Assembly: GCF_003597395.2 (NCBI RefSeq)
Contig: NC_133774.1
Span: 38,879,191-38,943,190, forward strand
Length of the DNA stretch: 64,000 bases
DNA from: Chelonoidis abingdonii
Lineage: Eukaryota; Chordata; Testudines; Testudinidae
Direction: 5' to 3'
Position numbers and translations under genes: made by a program. The notes below the pieces were generated by a model that was not told the origin of the DNA, made no database searches, and saw only the letters and a program-made list of their open reading frames with translations. The first letter of the stretch is position 1. Each line of letters begins with the position of its first letter. Shown here piece after piece: positions 24,441 to 38,725 of this stretch.

Positions 24441-27400
24441 CGTTTAGGTATGATCAAGCCATGAACTTTCATGCAGACAGTGAACAGCATGGGGGATGGA
24501 ACTTTGAGGGAAAATCACATATTACTTCCTTCAGTGATTTGAACACACACATAAGAAAGAATATAGTAAGTAACAATATTGGCCCACATTTTTAAATATG
24601 TGAGTGCCAAGAGGTGGGTTTGGAAATGTGGTTTCTAATGTATCCACAGAACTGGTTAATTTTCACAAATGTATACAATATATGGTGAGATAATACATTA
24701 AGAGCATCTTGAAATTCTATATCACTTTAAAGTAGAGTATTACACTGGTATACAACTGAAACGCCCAGTTATCTCCCCAGGGTTTGTACTGGATGAGAAG
24801 GCCAAGCAGCCAGCTGGCATTCTCTGCACGGTGCTCTATGGCTGGAAAATACTTTCATAAAAGGGTGCAGCCAGGCAGTAGGCTTTGAAAAGGCTGTGCT
24901 CAATGTTATTAACCTTGGGGAACTAGCATCCTTTGACTGTGCTCTGGGGCTGGGAACTTAGACTGTTGGATAAATGGGGTGACGGCGATAAAATTGGCCC
25001 ATTTTTAAATGCTACATATCACTGTAAGGTATCTTTCAGCATAGTTTCATGTATTAAAATTTATCAAACAACAAAATATAGGGGAAAATGTCATTTGCCC
25101 TGTAGATGTGCTTGTACTTTAAGCTTATACTGTTTACACACAAAAAATTGCATAATATATGAAAGGCCACTACCGAATATTATTATAGCCTTCAGGATGA
25201 ACCAAAAAAAATCTCTTACAACCCCATCCTCACTGTGTACTTCTATATTTGGATTAAAGATGACATCCACCCACCTCTCTTTATGAGGCTGGTTTGGACA
25301 TGGTATGAAGCTTGTGGATGCAGGGTTAGAGAAGACATTCTGAAAGCCCTACAGTTTTGTTGTGCATATACACCAGGCAATAACAGTAGCAGGAACGAAA
25401 CCCATGAATACTGCACATGAAGTAACATTGCTTGAGTACCCCATGCCTAGATTTTGTGATGTCTGCTTTGTTAAAACCTTATAGGACTTGATGAAGCCTT
25501 TGGAAAGAACTATACATGTATGATTGGCATGGTCTAGAGAAATACTGACTACTCAGGACCAGGTTCCAGCTACAATGATGGTCAAAACTGGAATCTGAGT
25601 CCAAACTGTGTTATGATATCACAGTGAAAACTGAATTATCACATAAGGATGCCATTCCAGCAGAGTCTGAGCTCAAAGGATAGAGAGCAGAAAAAAGGGC
25701 GGGCTTCTCTGTGTGCCTGGCACTATCATGCCATCTGCACTTGGGGAATGACCCAACTGAGTGTCAGATTTATGTGCTGACTTCACATTTCTAATTTTAC
25801 TGAGCTCACAGTGCTTTGGCTGAATATATCAGAGATGTACAGAATTTAATTCATATAAAGGCTTTTTCCCCTCCCCCTTTTTAACCATTTCCTTAACTCT
25901 GGTAGTCAAGAAAAAGTACATGAATATAAAATAGGTAAGTTCAAAGGAAACAAACCAAAGGACATACCATTTCAGACTTTTCATCTTTTAGAGAATGAAT
26001 TCCAGGGTTAATACAAAACTATCGTCAATGCAAGCACGCAAGAAGCTTTTTGTGCCCTAAGGGATGAAATATGAACTGTTTCTTCTGGATTGATAGTAAA
26101 GTTAATTCAGTCCCTGTGCATATCAGGTGACTACTGAGCTGGAAGCTGGACAAAGATGTTTCCCAACGTGCATCAAATTTTCAGTTTTAAGAGGGCCATC
26201 TCTCCACCCCGCTCCACCCTGAGGCTGTGCACACACACACAACTCCCATTATCGCATTAGTAGGGGCTATGCAGCAAGCTAGGAGATGACTGTTATGATT
26301 AATTGAACTCTCAGTTTAGAATCTTTTTATTGTAACATGCTTCCTGCAACAGCATTAGTTTTGTCTGAAGAGAAGGTTTAGGAACTCAGTTTCCTTTGCT
26401 AAGTATAGTATTAGTAAGTAACTTGCTTTAAACATTTAATATTTCCACAACAAAAGAAGAACAGACTCCTTAAAACTATTAAAGGAAGAAGTAGTGTGTT
26501 TTACACTTAAGAATTCTGTTTGGAAAACAGACACGTTTTAGTGTTAAGCAATACTACCAGTGATGGTTCTGCATTTTTAAAAATAGAAAATGAATTCTAT
26601 TTGTATGTCATAAAGAAAAATATCCAGTATTATATGGTATTGTAAATACAAGTGAGCAAGACTTAGGGGATCTTGGATTCAAATGCATGAAAAAAAATCC
26701 CATGGTCATAAAGAAACACACCCTTTTCTTGCTAAAAACAGACTGATTGCACAGTCAACAAAGGGAATTAACTCAGCCTTATTTCACAAACCTGTTTGAA
26801 AAGGGGATCGTAGTGAGTACTTTGCTTTTGACACCCTGTGAATTTCTGTAAAATATTGCAAGCAATTGGAAATGGCAAAGTACTCAGGCACTGGTCTTCA
26901 TTTTAATTAACTTTTCTGTTATCCTTTGTTTATAACTTTTTAAAAATGGGTTATCAGGATTTCTTTAAAACATGGTGTCAAAGTCTAGAGAAAGTTTGAA
27001 GCTTAAAGGCGTATCCAATTTAAATATAAAATCTTAAAAACAAAAAAATTGTGTTGCAACTTTTTCTTAAAAGGAAATAAATACTTTTCTTTTGCTTTAA
27101 TAAATAAAATATGCCAGTTTTACTGAAATTCTCCAGAAAAACACTCATATCTGAGTTGAAATTAATCAAATTGATCAAAAGAAAACATATATAGTAGTGG
27201 GAATGAAACTTGAGGTTCAGAATGGAATGGTTCTTTTCATCCCTTGTACATATTTATATCATTCATTCTGAGACAAAAATCAGGAAATCTGCAGTCCAAA
27301 TTCCTCAGAATCTAAGGAAGCCAATAGTTGTTTCTAATTTTGTTAAAATATAGTGCTAATTCAATTTTTCAATAACTCTGTATTTTTTCCTCTCCTTGAA

Positions 27401-29059
27401 TTTTACAAACACCTTAAAATTGAAAACTTTTTGCAGATTATCTTCAAGGAAAATGCTTTTCTTGCATACTCTAAGAACTGACATCATGTTTACTTGCAGT
27501 GTATTATTATAAGAGGTAGATTTCAAGTTCTTTCTAGCTCAGAAATATGAGTATAGGCTGTATCATGGGGTAATTTGGCTTTCTGTTCTTGAAAACAATA
27601 TATAGTTAAATTTTTTAATAGTAAAGGCCCAGATGAAGCTTATATAGTGGCTCAACTGGTTGGCCCACTTTTAATCGTCACTAAGCTTCAACGAGCTCTC
27701 CTTTCATGGGCTTAAACTTGCACTCAATGCAAGTTCTATCTGAACAAATAGTGCAGAATTAAGAACATTTATCTGTGTTTACCTGAAAATGTCCTTTCCT
27801 TGAGTAATAAGATGCATAGTTCCACTACAATGAGTATTTCAGCCTGTTTGTAACTTCAGGGCAAACCCAGACCTGTCAGTCATAGGCAGTAGGAGAAAGC
27901 CCTATCACCTGAAGTTTTCTCCACTTCAGTCAACTTCCATATCCAATCTACTTTCCTAAATTACAGATTGTGTAAACTATACTTTGGGGGATGAGTGGGA
28001 GGAAACACAGTATTTTCTCCTACTGTGGAACATGGGGATAATTAATCCTGAAAAAATAAACCCAAATATTTGGATATCATTTTCCATCTCTATCAGACGA
28101 CGGAAAGACCATTGTATTTCCAAGGTTGTGAGGATTTTCTGTCTGAGTCAAAGATATAACACTAAGTGTCACCAGACAAAGCACCCAACTTCAAAAACTC
28201 AAGTCGTGGAGATAAACAGCTAATGAGAACATCACTTTAATAGAAAAAACATAGTCACAGTTCCAACAGGAATTAATTGTATGATCCTTGCAAGGACCAG
28301 AATGAGGACCTTGTCAGGGTAGAATAAGGATAGTCTCTCTAAAAAAGCACTTAATATGAGGATTTGTGGAAAATTCTCTTTTCCCAAACACATGGAGAAC
28401 ATGAGACTCTACAGCATAGACACTCTCCTACAGCAACGTGAAGGCCTGACTGCACTTAGTCCTATGCTCCACTCCCTTTAATATGGTAGTTAAAACATGG
28501 ACTTCACACCAGCTAATAGAACAAGTTCTGTTTGTTGACTTCTTTCTAGGATCCATGAAAGTATTAATCTCATTATCTGACTATCCATTTTTGAATCTGG
28601 ATGGAGAATTGGTCCTGGATGGAGAACTGGTCTTTGCACTAGCAGATTTCCTCTATGAATTAGAGACGTTGGGAGGTCCACCGCTAGGTTAATGAGTAAT
28701 GTGAACCACAGCATCTTAAGTCAGAAGGCATAAATAGTATCACTGCTGCTTTCTCTTTCTTTGCTTTTGAATGATCCTGGGGAGCAGTGGAAAAGCATAT
28801 AGAACACACCTTAGCCAGCTCTTCAGAAAATATCTGTCACCTCACATCCTAAGTCCTCACATGAAAGGAGGCTATGGGTGTTTTATTGCTGCTTCCAAAC
28901 GCAAACAGGTCAATCACTGGACTGCCATGCTAAAAATGAGTGAGGATACTTCCAAGTGGATTCTTCGACGAGAAGATGCCAGTTAGACAGTTTGATGTTT
29001 TAGGAAGATATCTAATACATTACATTTACTATTTAGCTAACAGTTATTCAGATCATGAG

Positions 29060-29850
29060 GAGGTGCAGAAAGCAGTAAGAAATAAGAGAGAAGCCAGAAA
29101 AGGTGATGGAAAATAACCCTTTGGAAAAAGCAATTGCCATCTATAAAGCCTCCAAGTGAGCAGCATAGCAAGCAATCAGAAAGATGAGAAGCCAAGCTTT
29201 AGAGAAACTGCAAAACGAGTTGAATAGCGGCCCTCAACTTGCTCAGAGGGAAATACATGTAATTGTGTGGACAAGAAACAAAAAAAAGATGGTGTAAGCA
29301 CATTATTCATAAATGATGCAGGAGGCAGATTGTGACAGGAGACATGGTACGTAACCAATGTTGAGAATACTATAAGGGTCTACTTAACAAGGAGAACCTT
29401 TTATATGCTACAATACTATCATGTGAACCAATAATTACATGTGTTGATGCCCTGTGAGAGGCAGATGTCAAAACTGCCCTGCTGAAGATGGCACCCAGAA
29501 AAGAAGCAGGTCCGGATGAAGTCACAGCAAAAATAATCCAAGATTTTAGAGAAGTTGGTGCACACTGTCTTACACATGTCCTGCACACAGTATGAAAAGA
29601 GAAGAAAATCCCAAGAGAATGGAGAAAATCCATACTGGTATTAATTTACAAATGAGGAGGTGACATACCGATTTGGTTGAAGTACCAAGGAATTCAGCTA
29701 CTGCCCCAATGCATAAAACTGCTAGAGAATATCAAGTACTAGAGCCCATTTTAAGAAAAGAGTAGTTTGGTTTTAGAAAAAAAAGGGGGATGATAGATGG
29801 TCTGTTCATCATTAGACAGTTAGTGGAAAAGAAGCTGGAGGGAAATGACC
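29060..29850 (+). pseudogene. Decayed non-LTR LINE, RTE-like RT N-terminal part
   Basis: Plus-strand translation near 29458 gives EADVKTALLKMAPRKEAGPD, then EVTAKIIQDF, KIPREWRKSILVLIYK and YQGIQLLPQCIKLLE, matching the conserved start of RTE-type RT domains (KxxKAxGPDxV, IPxEWRxSxLVPIYK, NYRGIxLLP). At least two in-frame stops interrupt it. The upstream 29060-29450 is likely the same element, but this is less clear. Confidence 0.65.
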
Positions 29851-29934
29851 ACAGCTGGGTTTTTCTCTCTTTGGAGAAATCACTCAACATATTTCTAGGA
29901 GACTGCTGGTGCCTTTATAATGATTCTATGTGGT

Positions 29935-30760
29935 ACTAGAGGATCTTGTCCTGCTGGTGTCCAGGTTTAAACAAGTTTGTTGATTAATAATTTGTTCCAG
30001 TATCTTTGTTCAGTATCCAAGTTAGGCTTACTGGTCTATAATTCCCTAGATCTTCTTTTACTCCTTTTTTAAGATAGGTCCTATGTTTCCCTTCTCCAGT
30101 AATCTGGTACCTTAGCAATTCTCCATGAGCTCTCGTGATTCAGAGATTGCTTTGCCTAGTTCCTTACATACACTAGGGTGATATTTCATCCAGCCCTTAT
30201 GACTTGAATATATCTAACTTATTCTTTAACCTGTTATTTTTCTGTTTTGGCCTGAGATCCTTCTTCCTTGTTAATATTGTGTTAAGCACTTGGTCACAAC
30301 TAACTTTTTTAGTGAAAAGTGAATTAAAAAAGGCATTAAACTTTAGTCACCCATTATTTGCTCTCCTTCCCCATTAAGTAATGAAACCACACATTATTTC
30401 ATTATTGTCTGACTTTAGAAATATTTATAGAATCACTTCCTATTACTTTTTATGCCCTTGCTTGTTGTAACTCATTTTGTCCCATAACCTGTCTGATTTT
30501 GTCCTACATGTGCTGTTCTTCTACACTCTTAGCAATGTGCCTTGGTTTTCACTTTTGCTATGGCTTTCCTTTTGACTTTCAAGAGCTCCTGATGCAGCCA
30601 TATAGGTCTATTCCTATTCTCCCTATCTTTCCTCCACATTGTGATATTTTGCTGTTCTGCCTTTCCTCTCTCATTCAATATCAAAATGCTGACTCCCACT
30701 TCTGACTGGCCAGTAATGCCAGCCTCCTTCACCCACTTGCTAAATTTTCAAACATGCACC
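29935..30760 (-). mobile_element. CR1/L3 LINE fragment
   Basis: In antisense, blocks such as tggtctataattccctagat, ttcatccagccc, atgcccttgcttgttgtaac and atgcagccatataggtctat follow the CR1/L3 coding region upstream of the RT core. It is diverged and has no open frame. Confidence 0.7.
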
Positions 30761-30764
30761 TTTG

Positions 30765-31150
30765 TGCTTTCTCCCAGGCTGCCTCTCAGACTTCAGAAGT
30801 TTTCCTTGTAAACATCCACAAAGTTACCTCCTCATTCTCCTGCAAATCTCTCCTTAAAATCTCAGTTGCTGTGATGCCTATAAAAAACTTGGCAATATTT
30901 AGGCTGCTGGTGTGCTGAAATCACTGCCCATCATGCTGACCAATAAAATCTCATTGTTTCTTTATACTCCCTTATCTGTCTGTCTGTATCCATCTGTTGT
31001 CTGCTATCTTATATGTTGTCTCATCTGTATGTCTTGTAAGCTCTTTGGAGGAAGGAACATCTTTTGTTCCATGTTTTTACAGGGTCTAGCACATTGGGGT
31101 CCTGGTCCATGACTGGGGCTCCTAACCACTGCGATAATCCAAAATAATTA
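30765..31150 (+). mobile_element. L2-like LINE 3' end
   Basis: The end of ORF2 and the 3' region are visible: gtgatgcctataaaaaactt, then ggctgctggtgtgctgaaat, tgtaagctctttggaggaag and agggtctagcacattggggt before an A/T-rich tail. This is the common L2-like end of amniotes. Confidence 0.7.
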
Positions 31151-34019
31151 ATTAAATAATAAGATAATGAATTTATTACATCATTACTGCCATCTACTGG
31201 CTATATTTACTCATAACCCTACACATTTGTGCTTCACTTTAACATTTCTTTACTGTTTTTTCTGTCGCCTGCAACCCTGAAATCCAAAGTGCTATCTTAA
31301 AAACTCCAATTTATGTTGATGTGTAATGGAAATCAGCCATCTCTAAATTTTTTAAAGCCAATATATTATTTCCCTCACAGTACAAATGTACATTTTGTGA
31401 ATTACATAAAGCTAGAGTTAACGCACTATTGAGGTTGAGAAATCAAGCACTCAAGAGTCAGAGTTTCTCGGACTTTCTCCTATAATATTAATCCAGTTAA
31501 ATTGCATATCCTATATATTTTGTGATTATGCATTAACAACACAGAAAGAAACATTAATGTTTCTATTTAACCAAAACTCAAGAATATAAACAAATTGCAA
31601 AATGGCAAAGTAAATAACATGGCAACAACCGTTACCTTAACTTTTGGAATTTCCAGACTTTGCATGCTTGATTTCTTGACTTTTATGATGCTAGTGTTAG
31701 AAGCTTGCATTTTTTCCTCCTCTAATCCATCTTTTTCCTCTTTATTTTTTTCTTTTAAGGAAGAAAGAAAAAAATGCCCTTTGCTGAAAGGAGCTTACAG
31801 GCTTGTGAGGGCCTCCATATTCCTTGAGCTAGAGCTGTTCATCTTGAAGACTCATAAAACAACTGATATTGCCAGAATCCCTCTGAATGTACCCCTGCCT
31901 TGATCCCAACCATTAACATCTAGGGAAACTGAGGAAAATGCCCAAGTTTATGCTCAACTGTTAGGAGGGTCCATAGGATGAAAATGATCTCAGAGGTATC
32001 TAAGCTTCATAGATCAAAAGTCAACACACTAAATGTGACCAAAAAGCAAACTGCAATTTGGAATTCCATGTCAAATTTGCTATGTTCTTTGATTAGATAT
32101 TCAGTGTACAAAAAGCATCCAAGCAAGTAAGCTTTGCCATGACAGTCTTCATCTGTAATGTGTTTGGGGGCTCAGAAAATGGCAAGAATCAGAGCACAGT
32201 ATGGAAGCTCACATTAATTCAGCAACATCTCACAATTATTGACTAAGAAGAGACTTGCCAGTGATCCTGATTTAAAATCAAGAGACCAACTGGGTTTATG
32301 ACTACTTGCAAGAAAAGTTTAGTAATAAACGTAATAATTGGCATCATTTTGCAGAACAAAGAGGATTAAAAATAGGCTTGGATATATCATTATACTCCTG
32401 CTATTACTATTATTTCTTGACTCATATTTACTTGTTTTACAGCACTTCTGGAATCCTGTGCCAAGTCTTCTTAGACCTCCCCTCACCTTTGACTAAATAA
32501 CCAAAATGCTGCGCAGCCTTTAAATTCACAATCACCACAGACCTGAAAATAAGATTTGTGATCTTGTTTGTCAAAGATCACTGTTGTCTTAATGTTAACT
32601 GCTGGGCTACACATTGCTCACATCTGGACCCTTTTTTTGCAGTATGGTCAGCATTTTATACCTGTGTTAATGTAAACTTTATGTATGCATGCTGCCCTGA
32701 AGAATATTCATCAGTTAAAATTAAGCAGGAAGTCAATCCATTTTTTCCTCATGATTTTTCTTGTTTTTATTTTTGTCTGTGAAGTGCTCCTATATTTGTT
32801 GTCCTGAGGTGAACAGGTAATACTGAGGGATCATAACAAAGATATCATGAATGGATAACTAATAAATGTAAATGATTTTAAATATTTGGGTTTTTTTCTT
32901 TACCATCTGTTTTTCTTTCTCTTTTCCTTGTTTTTGTTTCTTTTTTTGTTTCCTTCTTTAATTCATTGTTGTGATGTAATTAACCTTAACAGAAACATGT
33001 TTATTAAGGTTTAATTATAAACATGCAACTCAGATATATAATGTGTGCTCAGATGAGCCATACACATCTTATTGTATCCCAACAATGTATCTCATTAAAT
33101 TTTTCACATAGCATTAGTATAAAATGACGAGGTATAACTTCTCAGTTCTGCTCACCCCTTCCTTACATTTATGTACACTTCATTGTTTTGCACAATTAAA
33201 ATTAATTTTTAACCATTTTGCCTGTAACAAGGTGTACTTTAGGATTCTGTGGAAATTATGTTGGTTGCATACTTTATTGTGATATGACCTTTGCTTTCTG
33301 CTTTGAGTAGCAGCTTTTCAGAAATGCTGACAAATCAGATAGATAGCTCAATCTCTTAATTTGGATACTGAGATCACTAGAAGGACATGTGCGAGACATG
33401 TGTTGCCTCTAACCTGAAGTTGTGAACATCTCTGTTTCTGGGGGGAGTGCAGACTGCTTCCAGTCTTTGTCACTTCAGTTTCTGAATGAACAGCAGATGA
33501 AGGAACTTACAATGTCAGGACATTCAGTAATGGCAGTCAGAAGAAAATGCTTGGTCAAAGAGTGGTATTTGACTCTCCAGAGGTAAGAATATCTGCTCTT
33601 TGTATTTCATGCTCCCCTCCATCCTGCATAGTGAGCAGGGACGTATAACAGCTGCTCCATTGCACAATGGCAGAATCTCTGGTCTGATGAGGAGCACTGG
33701 AATGTTTACCCACTTGTGAGTTCTGATTAACCAACTGTTCTTACGTGTTTAATGTTGTTTCAAAGGAACACTAATTATAAATATCAAAAGAGAAGAATGT
33801 CCTCGGTGTTTCAATAGTTAAATCATTCATCCAAATTATTGCTCAGTGTTGAAATTTCACTAGGAATTCAAGGAAATGCCAGACTGGATTATGGGTTTAT
33901 GGGAGGAGCAGTAATTGAAATTGTTAACTGAAACAACTCATCTACTAGCAGGTTGGGGATCAGTGTTGTACCGTAGACTGGGAGAGTCTTTTCAAGTAGG
34001 ATTGTCACAAGAGGTGACA

Positions 34020-34195
34020 CAAAAAGTTTGGCCTCATGAAAGTAAGGACAATTTTGAGGATTTCAATAACTCAGTCATGGTTAGGGGTTGTTATAAATGT
34101 GTATGGGTAGGGTTTTGTGGCCTGCCTTGTGCAGGAGGTCAGACTAGATGATCATATTGGTCCCTTCTGACCTATGAGTCTATGAGACTCTGGAT
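34020..34195 (+). mobile_element. CR1 LINE 3' end
   Basis: Blocks gtgcaggaggtcagactaga, tgatcatattggtcccttct and gacctatgagtctatgag are the CR1 3' terminus in sense orientation. The 5' limit is uncertain. Confidence 0.85.
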
Positions 34196-35497
34196 CAGAC
34201 TGTCTGTCTGTGATTACAATGTGTTTGTACATTCTTTTCAGGCACGACAAGACCATTTTTGTCTCACTGATCTTTGGTCTCACCCATATTGTTCACACAG
34301 GGTGAAAGGAGGCAAAGTGGTGGCACTAGGCCTAGAAAGTGTTAAATCAACATGACTTATGTGGTGCGTAGGCATTGTGCCGCTTCTTGGCACAGGAACG
34401 AATGTCACCTACAATGGCACTTGAATGGGAAAAGAGCTATCTTGGGTAGACAAATTAACATCTACAAAAAAGATACATAGGCTGAAAATAGCAGTCCTAA
34501 ATTCCTAAGGATTGGAATACTAGAGCAAAATACATTTCACAATAATGAGTAAGAATTCACACATCCCAAAGAGTGACTTCTTAAAAAAGGATGATGTTCA
34601 ATGAATTTTTATTCCTTTTTTATAAAATAAATCTTAGCACTTACATCAAAATCTGAAGTTTCTATACTCCTGATTTCCTTGTTCAGTAGGGGACCTTTGC
34701 AAGCATGTCTGTCTACTTTAGGGGTTTACAGTTCAACTCTAAACACATACTCAGCAATGAAAGTTGGAGCAGATTAAAAAATTAAAAAATCATTTGGCTA
34801 TTATTCATTTTTAGCAGTTGAAAAATTAGTAAAGGTTAGAGAATTACATGTTTTTTTAGTGCCTTATAAATAAAATAAATTTGCATTTGACTTGGGACTA
34901 CTGATATGAGTAACATCAGTTTTGGTATGTGTTTGCAGGATTAGCCTGTCTGGCAGAAAGTACATAAAACAGAAGAATAGTAAAAAGCAGTGAGAAGCTG
35001 GAGGAGCCTCTCAAGAAACCCTTGTTAAAATTTTGTCACCAAAGTGAAAGGAAGTTGAAGTCTTTTTCTGCCTCTGATGGAGCATCCGATCCCTGGAATC
35101 TGCTAAATCATTCCCGTCAGAGCCTCAAAAATACTTCAAAAGGGCAATTTTAAAAATGTATTTATTTATTTTGAGCCTTGAGAATAGATTGGATTGCAAC
35201 ATAACAGATTTATCAATTTTAAAAGGGTGAGGATATCTCCTTACAAACTGTTGATCCCTCTCACCACCATGCTGTCCTACCAAAGCAGTGTACTTTTAGG
35301 AACAAAGTATAAACATTTGCAGAAAAGGGCAGCTTATCACAATTTAGCCGCTACGTGGTTAACCTTGTGAGAAATTGTTCTTGTGGAAATGCTGGAAAAG
35401 TAAATACATTCTCCAGTTCCTTACTTCTTTTGTCCACAACTACAGGCAACCATGGAGTTTACAACAGGCTACATAGGAAAATTGTTGCACATCTTGC

Positions 35498-35523
35498 AAA
35501 AAAAAAAAAATATATATATATAT
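35498..35523. repeat. A-tract followed by TA repeat
   Basis: Thirteen A followed by about six TA units. Confidence 0.9.
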
Positions 35524-35875
35524 TTAACAGCCTCAATGATTAAAATAAGTCAAATACATTCCGTAAAAAAAATCACTAAGGTAACATTCAGAAACTGAGT
35601 GAATTCCATGGGCTGTTTTGACATATTTTTGGTTATTTTGAAATCGGATTGACAAAACTAATTAAGTGCATAAAAATAGTATGCATGTGTAAGGTTGATT
35701 TTAAAAACTCTTAGTGAATTCAGCAGCATTTGTGATTGTTGTCTTTGATTTCTGAAGGAGCTGATTTATGGTACCAAAAATGTAACAGACCATTTTGCCT
35801 GGGCTTGTGATTAACACAGGATGAAATGATAGCTAAAATGTGGGAGGTCAACTTTTTTTCTTTTTTAAACACTTA

Positions 35876-36196
<321 letters not shown>

Positions 36197-36779
36197 TTAA
36201 TAGTGGGAAAATATACAGCTGATCAACTCCACTGTTAAATCAATAACAGGTGTTGCTGGAAATATACTGTGGAATTGCTGATAACCAAAGAAGGAATGAC
36301 TGGGGGGGAGAAGAGATGAATCACTATTAAGGTTATTGAAGTCTACATGCTTCTTGGGATGTGGGGTGTCCACTGGTGGCACTATAGAGTTAGTGCATGT
36401 GTTTTCTCAGCTGAAGAGCAGAAACACAAAGCTTGGGCCAATGAGCTGGAGTTGCTCCTATGGTCAGCTGTATTAAGGACCACTGCAGGAACATGGAGGG
36501 AAGGTGGTTTTCAAGAAACTGCTCAGCCCTTTGCCCACAAGAACACATTAGCACCAGGGAGTCAGAGTGGATCCAGAAGCTTTCCCTACCTTCACTGGTT
36601 CCTCCTCCATGCCCTTGTCTCCTTGGCTTTGTGACCTGCCTCCCTCTCTCCCACTCCAAGGGATATGATTCCTATCTAGCTTCTTACATGGGCATCATAA
36701 TACCTGACAATTGCTCAAATATTAAAACAACAACTGTTCTATTTTTATTCCCAGCAGGTAGGAATATAATGCTTGAATA

Positions 36780-37445
36780 GAATTATGGGGTGTGAGTGTA
36801 TTAGGGGCTGTTCTTACTGTAAAGCTAGGTCAAAGAAATTAGCTTTGCATTTATGGCTATTCACAGTAAGATTTGTGGCCATTCTTATTTCTTGCGGCAG
36901 TGAGTTCCACTTCCATTGTCTAGATCCAGTTCCCGTCAAAGCTCTGTCTACTGGTCAACAATGTAATTGTTCCTAAGGAGCATAGCTGGCATGGGAGGCC
37001 ATGGTCACAGAGAAAGGGAAAGGTGTTTTATTTAGGTAGCTAGAACTAATTCAACAAAGGGCTTTGAAAACTCAGAACAAAAAGCCTTGAACTGGACTCT
37101 GTAATCAATGGGGAGCTAGTGAAGAGTGCACAGCATCAGGATGATGTGCTCATGGCAACCTGTGTTGCTTAGCAGCCTGCCCGCTGCATTTTGTACCAGA
37201 TGGAGGGATTTTTGGAGCACACAGCTCAGTTTCTACATACAATGCGTTACAGTATTCATGTCTGAAGGTGATGAATGTGTGAACCAAGGTCAGGGCTGCA
37301 TCTGATAGGATGGGGTACAGTCTTCTGGACAGGCACAGTTGTAAGTGGGCGCTACTTGGTACCCTGGCCATTTGTGCCTCTACAGAAATAAACAGTTCTC
37401 TTTTCAGTGCTCCATAACAGAAAATATATGTTCAGGACCTTGGGA
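36780..37445 (-). pseudogene. L2-like LINE, C-terminal RT region
   Basis: Minus-strand translation in 37371-37150 gives LCLSRRLYPILSDAALTLVH followed by TFITFRHEYCNALY, matching the usual RRLRPYLS, TLVHAFVTSRLDYCNALL block of L2-clade RTs. The flanking gggctttgaaaactcag and tttgtaccagatggaggga parts are typical of this family in amniotes. It is frameshifted and inactive. Confidence 0.7.
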
Positions 37446-37569
37446 TCTGCACTTTATACCTGGTGTGGCTCTGCTGAAGTGCAAGTGTTGGAAGTTAAAG
37501 GTTGATTCTTAAAGAATGCTGCTAACGTCTGCTGCAGTGAAGCGGTTAAAAGAGGATGGATCAAATATT

Positions 37570-37695
37570 AAATATTCACTCTGAATGGTCTGTGTCAGGT
37601 CTGATTTGTCCATCAGTCATGACAGGGACTGTCTGCTACTCTGTGTTTGTACAGTGCCTAGCACAATGGGGCCCTGTTCTTGGTTGGTCCTTATG
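37570..37695 (+). mobile_element. L2-like LINE 3' end
   Basis: tgtttgtacagtgcctagca then caatggggccctgttct and an ataaaca tail are the same 3' terminus as near 31090. Confidence 0.7.
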
Positions 37696-38399
37696 CACTA
37701 CTGTAATAAACATAATTCATCATATACTACTAGATACTCTTTCAAGTAGCTAATGAAGAAAGAAACAAAGCAACTGAGAGGGGAGAGTGAGTGTAGGAAC
37801 TGATGACCTATCAGAATATTTTGTGTAGGGAGGAGGAGAGATGATGGTAACATCCAAAATAGAGATGATACTGCTTAGAAAAGAAACAAGCCCTCACATT
37901 ATGTCTCAATTCTCAGCAATCCACTCTCTGGTGATAGGTCTGCATTGCATAAGAGTATAAACAAAACCCATGAGTTTATATATTTTACTTTTATCCTCTC
38001 CTCAATCAGTTTGTTATTCTTCCTTGAATTTCAGGCATTCTGCTGCATTTCTCTTGAATCTCTCATCACCTCATATGCCATCTCTCACAAATGGTTTGAA
38101 TACAGAAAAGGAAAACAAATCTCCTCCAAAAAATTATTCAGCACAATGGTATTCAACAAGGACTCAGTAGAGTGAGCCCAACAGATGTTTTCAGAACTGT
38201 TCATTGATTAGATCATCAGTAATATCCTGAAATGCATGGTTTCTTGAACCTTCGTCTTTATATTTCAATTCTTTTTGCTCAAATCTGAGTATGTTTCCTG
38301 TGACCACCAACACCCTATTATTACAGGCCTCATAGAATTTCCAAATCTCAAATGTATATAATAATTTGAGAAATAAAGCATAGCATTTAAAGGCTCATG

Positions 38400-38725
38400 G
38401 TTACCCATGATATTCTTGTTGGCCTTCTTCCGAAATCAGTGCACTGGCTCCCTGTTCTTCCAGATTCAGTTCAAGCTTTTCATTCTCACATTTAAAACAT
38501 TCTACCCATCCAGCTCCTGCTTATTTCTCTATCCTAATTTTCTCCTACAACCTGATACTGTTCCCTACAATTTCCTCAAGTCCCTCCCCTATTTTCTTTG
38601 CCCCATTCTAGTCTCCATTCATTTTTTTCAATGCTTTCCATACTCTTGGAAGAACATCCCAGTCGATATTCACCAAACACTCTCCTACTCCTTAAAACTC
38701 ATATGTCCTGCATCTATGTAGACAA
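38400..38725 (+). pseudogene. L2-like LINE, last part of ORF2
   Basis: The translation contains IQFKLFILTFKTFYPSSSCL and WKNIPVDIHQTLSYSLKL, matching the end of L2-clade ORF2 (RIQFKLLxLTFKALH ... WNSLPxxIRxAxSL). A 104-residue frame stays open by chance but lacks any start or upstream domain. Confidence 0.65.

Noticed and set aside
28483..28992. Pair of short frames with acidic and leucine-rich sequence
   Set aside because: No domain match. It might be the antisense of an old transposon gene, but I could not support any family.
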